Part shown: one piece after another, positions 17,461 through 26,466 of the stretch | How the letters are laid out: each line of letters begins with the position of its first letter | Numbering within the stretch: position 1 is the stretch's first letter | Assembly: GCA_030612725.1 (NCBI GenBank) | Contig: JAUWNJ010000023.1 | Span: 1-47,947, forward strand | Reading direction: 5' to 3' | Length of the DNA stretch: 47,947 nucleotides | Source: Planctomycetales bacterium | GTDB lineage: Bacteria > Planctomycetota > Phycisphaerae > SM23-33 | Position numbers and translations under genes: made by a program | Notes under the pieces: model-generated | What the model was told of the DNA's origin: nothing | The model's database searches: none | The model's input: only the letters and a program-made list of their open reading frames with translations

Positions 17461-18224
17461 ACTCTCAAGCGACAATTTGCTCTGTGTGGGAAGATCATTG
17501 GGCCGGCGAAAGGTTCACACGGGAATCGATCCGCAAGATGGTTAACCGCGAGCTCCGAACCAGTCGCTGGAAGGCCACTCTCATGGCGCTGGAAAGAAAA
17601 TTCGGTTCCGTTAAGGGTTTGCGGACCATCGAATTGGGCAGCGGCAAGGGCGATGTCTCATTGCTGCTGGCGATGGCGGGCGCTGACGTGTCTCTGTTCG
17701 ATTGCGAGGAGAGGGCGTTTGTGTCTGCAAGAGAGCAGTTCGGATACTACGGGTTGTCGCCCGGAATCGTTCCGGGGAACCTCCTCGATCTCGATGAGAA
17801 ACTCGTGGGTCGGTTCGACGTGGCCATATCCTGGGGCGTGGTTGAGCACTTCCAGCGTCCTGTTGCCTTCGATGCGTGCCTCGCCCACCGCCGGGCCGTT
17901 CACGACGGGGGCATGGTCATTATCAGCGTACCCAATTCATGGTCGCTGCCTTACCGTCTGCACAAGTGGTGCAACGAAAGGCGAGGTACCTGGAAATGGG
18001 GGCTTGAGCTTCCGTTTTCGCCGATTGAGTTGAAAAATATCGCTCACCGCATGGACCTGAAGAATGTGCATATGCACGGCAGTCCGATTATCAGGGATTT
18101 CGATCAGTACCTTTTCCACCCTGTCATGGGGCGCCTTGAGAAGTACCTGGGGTTGAGGACGGAGGTCAGAAGCCCTCTGGATCGGTTTTTCGGTCAGGCA
18201 TTGACAGCGTTCGGAGAGGTTTAG
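17457..18224 (+). CDS. Class I SAM-dependent methyltransferase
   Basis: 255 residues. The start at 17457 overlaps the previous stop. Motif I is TIELGSGKGDVSLLLA; the second strand ends in SLFDCEE; and the acidic/aromatic stretch DVAISWGVVEHFQRP corresponds to motif II, followed by VIISVPNSW. The C-terminal third (LPYRLHKWCNERRGTWKWG onward) probably shapes the acceptor pocket. It most likely methylates a sugar or glycan intermediate, judged only from its place among glycosyltransferases. Confidence 0.86.
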   Translation: MNSQATICSVWEDHWAGERFTRESIRKMVNRELRTSRWKATLMALERKFGSVKGLRTIELGSGKGDVSLLLAMAGADVSLFDCEERAFVSAREQFGYYGLSPGIVPGNLLDLDEKLVGRFDVAISWGVVEHFQRPVAFDACLAHRRAVHDGGMVIISVPNSWSLPYRLHKWCNERRGTWKWGLELPFSPIELKNIAHRMDLKNVHMHGSPIIRDFDQYLFHPVMGRLEKYLGLRTEVRSPLDRFFGQALTAFGEV

Positions 18225-18250
18225 CGCGTATTGCAGAAGGTGATTACATA

Positions 18251-18940
18251 ATGGCTACCAGTCACTTCCATCAAATTCCCGCCCTTATGCGATATGTTGA
18301 GATGCTCTCGCCCGGCTCGATTCTTGACATAGGGGCAGGGATCGGGAAATGGGGGTTTCTGTGCAGGGATCGCCTTGAGTTTCTTGAGGGGCGGCATGAC
18401 AGAGGCTCGTGGCGCACCCGGATATACGGAATCGAGTTGTTTGCCGGGTTCCGGAACCCGGTTTGGGACTACTGCTATGACCGCCTGTGGGTGGGGGACG
18501 CCCTGGGTGTCATTGACGATACGCCATCGGTGGACCTGGTACTGCTGGCCGACGTCATTGAGCACATTCCAAAGAGCGATGGTAAAAAACTACTGGCGAA
18601 GTTGGAAGAAAAGGCGGACTACCTGCTGATTTCAACACCTGTACAGTTCTTTACGGGAGCACACGAGGATAATACACCCGGGGCAGGTCATGTCAGTTTT
18701 TGGGGCAGGGAAGACTTCTCTGGATACTCGTATGTAACCGAGGAGCATGGAAGCACCCGGTTCTTTCTCATCGACTTTCGCGGAAGCGGCAGCCGGCATC
18801 TGGCGGTGGAAGGCGCCGAGCGATACCCCTTCGCCGCGCTTCTCCGCGCCCTGGCCCTCAAGACATTGCACAAGTTCGGGCTTCCCAGCGGAAGGTTCGC
18901 CGCCCCCCGGACACTCCGGCGGCGAATCTCCGCTCGTTAG
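18251..18940 (+). CDS. SAM-dependent methyltransferase-like protein
   Basis: 229 residues. GSILDIGAGIGKWGF is a good motif I, IYGIELFAGFRNP supplies the acidic residue after strand 2, and VDLVLLADVIEHI with YLLISTPVQFF gives the later motifs. AGAAGG is placed before the ATG at 18251. The C-terminal ~70 residues include a basic tail. It is the third methyltransferase of the locus and is unlike the other two in sequence, suggesting a different acceptor. Confidence 0.82.
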   Translation: MATSHFHQIPALMRYVEMLSPGSILDIGAGIGKWGFLCRDRLEFLEGRHDRGSWRTRIYGIELFAGFRNPVWDYCYDRLWVGDALGVIDDTPSVDLVLLADVIEHIPKSDGKKLLAKLEEKADYLLISTPVQFFTGAHEDNTPGAGHVSFWGREDFSGYSYVTEEHGSTRFFLIDFRGSGSRHLAVEGAERYPFAALLRALALKTLHKFGLPSGRFAAPRTLRRRISAR

Positions 18941-18969
18941 ACTCACTGATACAATCAAGGAAATATCCG

Positions 18970-20151
18970 ATGCAGTCTTTACGAATCAAACGGTATCTGT
19001 TGATCCTGCTGATGCCAGTTGTCCTGGTGCTAATTGGCGAGACTGTCATCCTGCATCGTGGGGACAACGCTCCGGAGAGGGTAGGATCACTGACTATCGA
19101 CACCGTTCAGTACGTAAAGATAATAGAGGGACGTTTCGATGATGCGATGCTGCCTTACAGGTATCGAATTCTTGTTCCGTCGATCGCACGTCTTTTACCT
19201 TTTTCACCGCCTGCGGCATTGAAGCTTATCACCTACGTGGCCCTGTACTTCTGCTACCTGATCGGCTTATTGATCCTGATGAAGATGTCCTTCTCCATGG
19301 GCTCTTCTGTCGCGGCGATGCTTGCAGTATTTGCAATACCGTTACACCTTCTTAACTACAGCAATCCATACCTGACAGACGGGCTCGGTATGATGGTTCT
19401 GTTTCTCATGATTTGGTGTCTCCTGTACAACAGATTCTGGTCGTTCCTTGCTGTCGGCGGCGCCGGGATCCTCGTGAGGGAAGCTACGCTCTTCCTGGTC
19501 CCTGCCTGGCTGATCAGGAAGCAGTACCTTAAGGCCCTCCTGGCGATCATCATCGGCCTGTTAGCGTACGCGATTCCGCGGTACCTTCTCAGGTCTCCCA
19601 ACTACTCGCCTGATGCGCAGTCCTGGAACGCAGAGAGGATGCTTTGGGTTCTGCGGTCATGGTTCAGTTTTGGGATAATGGGGTTTCTCGGACTTCTGCT
19701 GATTCGCAAACTCTGGTTCTCCCGAGTCGCGTGGGTATTCGGCCTTCTGCTCACCGGAGCGTTTCTGGCCGGTACCTATGCAGACATATTCAGGATGTTC
19801 TCGATCCTGACCCCGGTCATGCTGATTCTGCTTGCGGCATTCTTTTACTCCCTGCAGCGGAAACACGCATTTCTTGGGATATCAATACTGATTTTCCTTC
19901 TGCTTGGAGATTTTCTGCTGGTTCCCAACCTGTTGCTTTACGATGACCGGACGCTTTGGGGTATTGATCGAAAGCACTGTGCTGCTGCGATCAAGGCAAT
20001 AGAGATACTGTTGGTTCTGTTCGCCACATACAGGCTCCGTTCTGAAATCAAAAGCGGGTTCGCCGAGAAAATCACGATTGTAACCGGCACCTTCCGTCGC
20101 CGTGAAAAGGACGAAGGCGTAAAAGGCTTCGCCGGATCGCGCCGCTCGTAA
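18970..20151 (+). CDS. Multi-spanning membrane protein of unknown function
   Basis: 393 residues. The ATG at 18970 has AAGGA about 8 bases upstream, which decides the start; longer in-frame forms would overlap the previous gene in another frame. About 10-11 predicted membrane helices are present, with one larger outside loop after helix 1 containing YVKIIEGRFDDAMLPYRYR. That PYRYR-LVP pattern recurs in uncharacterised membrane proteins of polysaccharide loci and resembles the first periplasmic loop of GT-C-type transferases, where acidic residues are catalytic. Candidate roles are a GT-C glycosyltransferase or a Wzy-like polymerase; neither can be proven. The base composition is slightly more AT-rich than its neighbours. 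Confidence 0.75.
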   Translation: MQSLRIKRYLLILLMPVVLVLIGETVILHRGDNAPERVGSLTIDTVQYVKIIEGRFDDAMLPYRYRILVPSIARLLPFSPPAALKLITYVALYFCYLIGLLILMKMSFSMGSSVAAMLAVFAIPLHLLNYSNPYLTDGLGMMVLFLMIWCLLYNRFWSFLAVGGAGILVREATLFLVPAWLIRKQYLKALLAIIIGLLAYAIPRYLLRSPNYSPDAQSWNAERMLWVLRSWFSFGIMGFLGLLLIRKLWFSRVAWVFGLLLTGAFLAGTYADIFRMFSILTPVMLILLAAFFYSLQRKHAFLGISILIFLLLGDFLLVPNLLLYDDRTLWGIDRKHCAAAIKAIEILLVLFATYRLRSEIKSGFAEKITIVTGTFRRREKDEGVKGFAGSRRS

Positions 20152-20245
20152 TGCGGAACTATCTGGGCAGGTATCCAAGGCTCTACTCGCTGTATAGAAA
20201 AGCAATGGCGCTGATTTGACATGCTGCTTTCACGGTGAGACCGAT

Positions 20246-21472
20246 ATGAAAATAGTGATTGTAACGCCGACATCGCCGCACCCGTTCAAGAACGCAGCCG
20301 CTCGCTGGTACTACGCTCTCGTGGTGCGTCTGTCGCAAATTGGACATCAGGTCGTCTGCCTGACCGGGGGGGAAGACGACCAGTCCACTGTCAACGAAAC
20401 GCGCGACTACCTGAACGGGTCGGGCGTAACCTTCCGCTATCATCCGTTCGATGACGAACGTTCTTTGGTAATTCGCAAGGCTCAAAGCCTCCTGCACCCC
20501 AGATGCGAGATGAGCGCCAACCGGCGGCTCGTGGAGGACCTCGAAAGCGAGCTTTCCAGGGGATATGACATTCTGCACCTGGAGCAGTTATGGTCCGGGT
20601 CTCTGGGGTTCAACCGTCCCCGTACGCTGCTCAACATCCACCATTTCGAGATCATCGACATTGAGCGCCATCATCCCGGATGGCGGATGTGGAAAAACTA
20701 TACGCAGATGCGGAGAGGAACCTCCCGAATCCTGAAAAATTTCAAATACGTTCGCGTTATGACACCGAGGCTCGAAGAGAAAGCCCGTTCGATTAACCCG
20801 ACCGCCCGCTACTGGACCGTTCCGATTTGCCTCGACATGGACCTGTACAAGATGCAGCCACCCGTTCAGGAACCTATTGTCGGGTTGTTCGGGTCCATGC
20901 ACTGGTATCCAACCAGTTCCGCAGCCATGCGACTGATCAAAAACATCTGGCCTCGGGTCCGGAGCAAGAGACCTGACGCGCAACTGTTCATTGCCGGGTG
21001 GAACGCAGAAAAATTCCTCGGACACCTCCTTCCCCGACCCGGTGTTACGCTCCAGGAGAACCTTCGCAGGCCCGAGGATTTCTTCTCGAAGGCTGCGGTC
21101 ATGGTCTATGCCCCAGCCAGAGGCAGCGGGATGAAGGTAAAGAACCTCGAATCAATGGCCTATGGCGTCCCCGTGGTTACCACATGGGAGGGGGTTGAGG
21201 GGATAACGTACAAGAATGGCGTGCACTGCTTCGTCGAAGAGACGGACGACAGACTTACCGAGCGGATTCTGGAACTTCTCGACAGTCGGGAGAAGCGCCT
21301 GCGGATGCGGGCCGAGGCTCGCAGGCTCATGGAGGAGAAGTACTCACCCCGACCCACTGTCGCAGCAGTGGAACAGATATACAGGGAAATACTGACATCC
21401 GACCCGCTTAATGTGCGGTTTGGCGGAGCGCGGAAGGTCGCGCCCATCTGCGAGGCATCGCTCGCGAGTTAG
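20246..21472 (+). CDS. Glycosyltransferase family 4
   Basis: 408 residues from ATG 20246, with GGTGAGA before it. The N-terminal MKIVIVTPTSPHPFKNAAAR is typical of GT-B enzymes. The donor half contains VGLFGSMHWYPTSSAAMRLI, then the substrate loop ARGSGMKVKNLESMAYGVPV. This class keeps a G-x-G-x-K-x-K-x-LE pattern in place of the usual E-x7-E, as in several sugar transferases with known GT4 fold. It is followed after 33 bases by the epimerase gene. Confidence 0.89.
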   Translation: MKIVIVTPTSPHPFKNAAARWYYALVVRLSQIGHQVVCLTGGEDDQSTVNETRDYLNGSGVTFRYHPFDDERSLVIRKAQSLLHPRCEMSANRRLVEDLESELSRGYDILHLEQLWSGSLGFNRPRTLLNIHHFEIIDIERHHPGWRMWKNYTQMRRGTSRILKNFKYVRVMTPRLEEKARSINPTARYWTVPICLDMDLYKMQPPVQEPIVGLFGSMHWYPTSSAAMRLIKNIWPRVRSKRPDAQLFIAGWNAEKFLGHLLPRPGVTLQENLRRPEDFFSKAAVMVYAPARGSGMKVKNLESMAYGVPVVTTWEGVEGITYKNGVHCFVEETDDRLTERILELLDSREKRLRMRAEARRLMEEKYSPRPTVAAVEQIYREILTSDPLNVRFGGARKVAPICEASLAS

Positions 21473-21505
21473 GTTCATACACGGGCATTGGATAAAGGAG
21501 TCATC

Positions 21506-22492
21506 ATGGCTACAAAGGCGTTAATAACAGGCGGAGCCGGTTTCGTAGGGCATCATTTGGCGAGACTGCTTCTTGAGAACGGGTGCAGTGTGTTGGTTTT
21601 GGATAACTTTTCGGTCGGCAAACGGGAGAACATCGCTTCGCTGATGGAGCATCCTGACTTTGATCTGACTGTAACCGACTTGACCGACGAAAAAGCCACT
21701 GCCGAAGCCGTGGCGAAGTTCCAGCCGGAGGTGGTGTTCCACTTGGCTGCGATTCATTTCATACCTTATTGCAACGAGCATCCCACCGAGACAATAAAAA
21801 ACAATGTAGTGGGCATCCAGCATCTGCTGGAGGCCGTCAGGAACACCCCGTCCGTCAGGCGGTTCGTTTTCGCTTCGACCGCGGACATATACAGGCAGCA
21901 GGATGAACCGAACCTTGAAGACGAGACTCCCGTGGGCAGTTTCAATATCTACGGTATCTCCAAGATCTTTTGCGAAAATCTCACCCGGTACTACCTGAAA
22001 ATCTGTCCTGACGTTACGTTCGTCAACGCCCGCTTCTTCAACATTTATGGTCCCGGCGAGACCAACCCGCACGTGCTGCCCGACATACTGGGCTATCTGG
22101 CGGAATCGGACACGCTTCCGCTCGGAAATGTCGATCCGAAAAGGGATTACATCTACGTAACGGACGTGGCTGAGGCGCTTTGGGCGATGTCGGCGAGTTC
22201 CACACCGTCCACCGAAGTGAACGTAGGCACCGGGAAGGAATACTCGGTCAGAGAACTCGTCGATTGCATAGCGGAACTAACCGGCAGGGGTCTGACCATT
22301 ACCCATGACCCCGCCAAGTTCCGCCGGTCCGAGAGGATGCACCTCGTAGCCGACATCGGAAAAATCCGTCGGCTGACGGGTTGGGTTCCAAAACACTCGC
22401 TGAAAGAGGGCCTTGCCGAACTTCTGCAAGATGAAGGTATTATCGAAGATCACCGGCCCGCCGCACGTTCGCGCATCCCGGAGGCAGCCTGA
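21506..22492 (+). CDS. NAD-dependent sugar epimerase/dehydratase (extended SDR)
   Basis: 328 residues. AAAGGAG before ATG 21506 decides the start. The Rossmann fingerprint GGAGFVG lies at residues 9-15, the acidic residue binding the adenosine ribose is in LVLDNFS, the catalytic Ser/Thr is in FASTADIY and the Tyr/Lys pair is in YGISK (Y149, K153). RFFNIYGPGE and RDYIYVTDVAEAL are typical of nucleotide-sugar epimerases such as UDP-glucose or UDP-GlcNAc 4-epimerases. It should supply a nucleotide sugar to the locus and is the only such enzyme here. The exact substrate cannot be inferred. It overlaps the next gene by one base (TGATG). Confidence 0.9.
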   Translation: MATKALITGGAGFVGHHLARLLLENGCSVLVLDNFSVGKRENIASLMEHPDFDLTVTDLTDEKATAEAVAKFQPEVVFHLAAIHFIPYCNEHPTETIKNNVVGIQHLLEAVRNTPSVRRFVFASTADIYRQQDEPNLEDETPVGSFNIYGISKIFCENLTRYYLKICPDVTFVNARFFNIYGPGETNPHVLPDILGYLAESDTLPLGNVDPKRDYIYVTDVAEALWAMSASSTPSTEVNVGTGKEYSVRELVDCIAELTGRGLTITHDPAKFRRSERMHLVADIGKIRRLTGWVPKHSLKEGLAELLQDEGIIEDHRPAARSRIPEAA

Positions 22493-23700
22493 TGGCTGAA
22501 AACTGCAAACGCGACGTTCTTGTCCTCCAGTACGCGAACGTGGACTACTACCCGCCCACGATTAACGGAATCAGGGCGATGGCGGATCGTGGACTGTCCG
22601 TGGAGGCGCTGTGCCATGAGGACTGGCCCGCCACCGGCGTTGCCTGGCCAGACGGCGTTACCATCCAACGGCTTGGGGGAAAACCGCCGGGTGGGTGGAA
22701 GGCCGGTCTGTCTTTCCTCCGTTTCCTGAAACATGCGTTCCGAATCTCGCTTTCCCGCAGGCCACGGGTCATCTACGGGTGCGACCTTCACGGGATTGCA
22801 GCCGCGGGCATCGTCGGAGAGGCGCTGGGCATTCCGTATATTCATCATTGCCACGACCTCTATCTACCCGAAGAAGGAATGGGACGTTTCGACCGCAGGC
22901 TGAAATCGCTGGAAACGCTCTTTTCAAAGCGCGCGGAGACTCTGGTCTTCCCGTCGGAAAGCAAGGCGCAGTTGTTCTTACGCACCAGCGGGATATCCCG
23001 TCCTTACGTCGTAGCAGCCAACTCGGCGCCCAGACAGCCTGAAAGACGCAGCGACGCGATCAAGACCGCGATCCGCAAGAGAGGTGGGAATCCGCGCCAT
23101 GTCGTTTTGTATCAGGGATCCATCGGGCCTGCATGTGGGATTGATGCAGCCATTCGTTCCATGCCATATTGGCCCGAAGGTGCGACACTTGCGCTTCTGG
23201 GAATCGTCAGACCCCGGGGATTCATGGACGATCTGTCGTCCCTGGCCAGGCGTATCGGTGTCGAGGACCGCGTGTTCTACCTGGGCGGGGTAGGCTATGA
23301 CGAACTTCTCGATTGGACCTGCTCGGCGGATATGGGGTTGTTCCTGCCCACCCGGGCACAATCCAACTATGTGTACTCGGGGACCGCCGTCAACAAGATC
23401 ATGGAATACATGGCCTGCGGCGTTCCCTCGCTGGTCGCCGCGTTTCCGGCCCTGGAAGAACTCATGGAAGAAACAGGCGCCGGCGTCGCCGTCGATCCGT
23501 CCAATCCCCGGGCCGTTGGGTCGAAAATAACCGAACTGTTGACCGACCACAACAAATCGGAGCAGTGTTCCCGAAGCGCACGCAAGGCCCATGTGGAAAA
23601 ATACCACTATGAATTCCAGTTCGCTCCGGTCCTCGACCTGATATGCCGTTTGAAGGAAGGAAAATCCTGCCCGAAAACTCCAATAAAAAGGTTCAAATGA
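22492..23700 (+). CDS. Glycosyltransferase family 4-like
   Basis: 402 residues. The start codon overlaps the last base of the previous stop (TGATG), implying coupling. The N-terminal part has LVLQYANVDYYPPTING and VIYGCDLHGIAAAGIVGEAL; the C-terminal half holds VLYQGSIGPACGIDAAI, FYLGGVGYDELLDW and the donor loop VNKIMEYMACGVPSLVA, in which the usual first Glu of E-x7-E is not evident. This pattern belongs to GT4-like enzymes of capsule loci. Donor and acceptor are unknown. Confidence 0.87.
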   Translation: MAENCKRDVLVLQYANVDYYPPTINGIRAMADRGLSVEALCHEDWPATGVAWPDGVTIQRLGGKPPGGWKAGLSFLRFLKHAFRISLSRRPRVIYGCDLHGIAAAGIVGEALGIPYIHHCHDLYLPEEGMGRFDRRLKSLETLFSKRAETLVFPSESKAQLFLRTSGISRPYVVAANSAPRQPERRSDAIKTAIRKRGGNPRHVVLYQGSIGPACGIDAAIRSMPYWPEGATLALLGIVRPRGFMDDLSSLARRIGVEDRVFYLGGVGYDELLDWTCSADMGLFLPTRAQSNYVYSGTAVNKIMEYMACGVPSLVAAFPALEELMEETGAGVAVDPSNPRAVGSKITELLTDHNKSEQCSRSARKAHVEKYHYEFQFAPVLDLICRLKEGKSCPKTPIKRFK

Positions 23701-24803
23701 TGAACAGGAATTACAGGATAATGACGGCGGCGGACCCCGTCTTCGGCTCCGTCGGACGAGCAGTACCGGCGTGTCTGCGGCGTTTGGGTCATGAAGTCGA
23801 GTCTGTCAACTTCCGAACGATCATCCCCAAGGTAACGACAACTCGTCTCAAGGCGCTTCGTCGATTTCTTCTGCCGTGGTTTGTTCGGGACTACAACCGC
23901 CATATTCTGAGTCTGGAACGAAGGTTCCGACCGGAGTTGTTCCTCACCGTCAAAGGCTCGTACATCCTCGCCCGGACTTTGCGCGAACTGCGCGACAGGG
24001 GCGTCAGGACGTACAACTACTATCCGGATGTTTCAGCCTTCACTCATGACAAGTACATCCCCCAGGCCCTGCCGGAATACGACCACATCTTCTCGACGAA
24101 AAGTTTCCATCAACGGGACTTCCCGGAGCGTCTGGGGATTCGAAACGTCAGTTTCCTTCCGCATGGATACGATCCGGACGTTTATAGGCCTTTCCCGCTC
24201 AGCGAATGGGACAAGGAACGTTACGGGGCGGATGTGAGTTTTATCGGTAGTCTCACGCTGAAAAAGGAACGCCTTATCGGCGCGATTGCCTGCGCGCTGC
24301 CTGATGTGAAGATAAAGATATGGGGCAATGGGTGGCGGAATCACTGTAAAACGCCTGAACTGCGCAGATGTATCATGAACCAGCCCGTGGAGGGATGGGC
24401 CTACGCCAAGGCCGTCCGTACATCAAAGATCAGCCTGGCGGTGAACAGCGAAATCGTAAAGGGAGCAAGCTCCGGAGACCTGATGTCGCAACGGTCCTTT
24501 GAGATCCCCGCCTGCGGTGGCCTGATGCTCCACGAGCGCAATGAAGAAGTGCAGTCGTTCTACGAGGACGGCGAGGAAATGCTCTCCTTCGAGACCCCCG
24601 AGGAATTGGTGGAGAAGGTGCGATACTACCTGGAACATCCGGATGAACGCCGGACCATCGCCAGAGCGGGGCGTGAACGATGCGTTCCGGCGTACAGTTA
24701 CGACCAGAGAATGAAGGAGTTCATTCACTCACACGAACAGATGACGGGGCAAGCCGGGTCGCCCGGCGACGAAGCATCTCGGCAGCGCCACGTGGCCGCC
24801 TGA
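23697..24803 (+). CDS. CgeB-like glycosyltransferase
   Basis: 368 residues. ATG 23697 overlaps the previous stop (ATGA); ATG 23700 is equally possible. The order of features matches the CgeB/Glyco_trans_1_2 group: an N-terminal domain with LFLTVKGSYILARTL, the YNYYPDVSAF segment, the central FLPHGYDPDVYRPF, then VSFIGSLTLKKERLIGAI, and a C-terminal SQRSFEIPACGGLMLHERNE and LVEKVRYYLEHPDER. These are GT-B enzymes first named after a Bacillus spore maturation protein and common in surface-polysaccharide clusters. It probably adds a sugar to the same repeat unit. Confidence 0.86.
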   Translation: MMNRNYRIMTAADPVFGSVGRAVPACLRRLGHEVESVNFRTIIPKVTTTRLKALRRFLLPWFVRDYNRHILSLERRFRPELFLTVKGSYILARTLRELRDRGVRTYNYYPDVSAFTHDKYIPQALPEYDHIFSTKSFHQRDFPERLGIRNVSFLPHGYDPDVYRPFPLSEWDKERYGADVSFIGSLTLKKERLIGAIACALPDVKIKIWGNGWRNHCKTPELRRCIMNQPVEGWAYAKAVRTSKISLAVNSEIVKGASSGDLMSQRSFEIPACGGLMLHERNEEVQSFYEDGEEMLSFETPEELVEKVRYYLEHPDERRTIARAGRERCVPAYSYDQRMKEFIHSHEQMTGQAGSPGDEASRQRHVAA

Positions 24804-24852
24804 CTGGCCGCTATTTCAGTCCAATACGACCGCACCTTTCAGGAACATACCA

Positions 24853-26409
24853 GTGAAACGCTTTAATCTTACAGAACGCGCTCTCCGTATAAACGCAGGC
24901 CGGAAAACGGTCCTTGGTTCCGTGCAACCGGCTCGCTTCCTGCTGTTCTGCTCTGTCATGGCGGCGTGTCTGGTGCTTATGATCTCGCAGGCGTCAAAGG
25001 ACGGCGAGTGGACTTTCTGGGTCTCCAATTTCATATTCCTTGGGCTGCTGCTGAACTACCTGTTCTTCATACGGCTCCGGAATGATATTTTTGAGCCGGT
25101 CATTCTGGTGGCGGGGATGTTCCTGCTGGTGTTTATAGCGCGTGGGATGTTCCTTTATTTCGACCTCGATCCTGTGCATATCAATTCGTGGGTGTCTTCT
25201 AACTTGAGCCTGCTTGGCCGGATGAGTTTGTACACCGTTGCGGGGTTCGCTATGTTCCTGCTTGCGTATTGCTCTGGTTTGGGGCCTTTTCTTGCCGGGC
25301 GGTTGCCCAGAATGAAAACCACCTGGAACATGGATATGTTGGGAACCAGTGCGATCCGCGCCTACTGCTTCTGCCTTCCGGCAAAACTGCTGATCATCTT
25401 TCCTCAAGGAACGTACGCGTTTCAGGATGTGCTCATGAGGTATCTGGGAAACATCATCGGGTTAATCGCCTCGCTTACGGATGTGGCCCTCTTGCTGTAT
25501 GGCGTCTATTACTACCACTACAGGAAACAGGGGGTGGTCCGGGGCGCGACGCCGTTCTATATCATGCTCATCGTGCAACTGATCGCGGGATTTCTGACCG
25601 GCTACCGGGAGCCTATGTTCATTACGCTTCTGGCGTTGCTGTTAGTCAGGCATTACACGTGGCGCCCTCTGAAGGCCCGGATTGCCATCATTGGCTTCCT
25701 GGGGTTAATACTCATTGTTACCCCGATAAGCCGGTCGTACCGGAATCTGGTGTGGGTGGAGCGAAAGAATCCGACGGACGCCGTTGGCAGTCTTCTTCAG
25801 GAATCGCTCTCTTCGGGGAAGAAGCAACACGCCTCCGATAACAACTCTCCCGCAATATTCGACTCGAAAGCCCTGTTGAACATATCAGGCAGGTTTCATG
25901 GCGCCGACTCACTGATCGCCTGCATGGCCACGGTGCCTGACTACATGCGGTACCAAAACGGAGAGACGCTCTATCTCTTGCCGATAACCGTCTTTGCGCC
26001 CAGAGCCTTCTGGCCGGAAAAACCGAAGATCGGGTTGGGAACCTTCTTTCGGGAGAATATCTGGAAAGGGCCGGGCAACGAATCTAAAAGCGGCGGGCAG
26101 ATTGCGATTACACAGATGGGGGAGCTCTACATCAACTTCGGGCCATGGGGAATTCTGATCGGGATGCTCATCCTGGGCGTCTTCCATCGTTTCATTTATG
26201 CCTACTTGATAGTCGGTCACAAGCACAACAACTATAACGTACTGGTGTTCTATTTCGCCGCCGTTCTGTGTTTCCTGGCGATTGAAAGAAACTTCGCTTT
26301 TTCCTACGGCTACCTGATCAAACTGTTCGTTGTCCTCTACTTCCTGTGCAGATACTTCAACAGAGGCCCCGTCTTTTCCAAATCAAGACAGGGTGCGCTG
26401 AGAGAATAG
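24853..26409 (+). CDS. O-antigen/exopolysaccharide polymerase (Wzy-like)
   Basis: 518 residues from GTG 24853, with AGGA at 24840-24843; ATG 24958 is a less likely internal start because it would drop an N-terminal cytoplasmic segment. About 11-12 membrane helices are present. A large outside loop lies roughly between residues 300 and 430 (after VTPISRSYRNLVWVERK) and contains RFHGADSLIACMATVP and FAPRAFWPEKPKIGLG. The FWP.KP and G.IAITQMGELYINFG pattern is typical of the oligosaccharide repeat-unit polymerase group. It likely joins flipped units at the outer face of the inner membrane. With the ligase-type protein at 5533 it gives the locus two polymerase-class proteins. Confidence 0.84.
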   Translation: MKRFNLTERALRINAGRKTVLGSVQPARFLLFCSVMAACLVLMISQASKDGEWTFWVSNFIFLGLLLNYLFFIRLRNDIFEPVILVAGMFLLVFIARGMFLYFDLDPVHINSWVSSNLSLLGRMSLYTVAGFAMFLLAYCSGLGPFLAGRLPRMKTTWNMDMLGTSAIRAYCFCLPAKLLIIFPQGTYAFQDVLMRYLGNIIGLIASLTDVALLLYGVYYYHYRKQGVVRGATPFYIMLIVQLIAGFLTGYREPMFITLLALLLVRHYTWRPLKARIAIIGFLGLILIVTPISRSYRNLVWVERKNPTDAVGSLLQESLSSGKKQHASDNNSPAIFDSKALLNISGRFHGADSLIACMATVPDYMRYQNGETLYLLPITVFAPRAFWPEKPKIGLGTFFRENIWKGPGNESKSGGQIAITQMGELYINFGPWGILIGMLILGVFHRFIYAYLIVGHKHNNYNVLVFYFAAVLCFLAIERNFAFSYGYLIKLFVVLYFLCRYFNRGPVFSKSRQGALRE

Positions 26410-26466
26410 CGTCGCCCGCCTCCGACAACCTTTGCATGGCCATTGAAACAAATCGAAAAAAAACGA

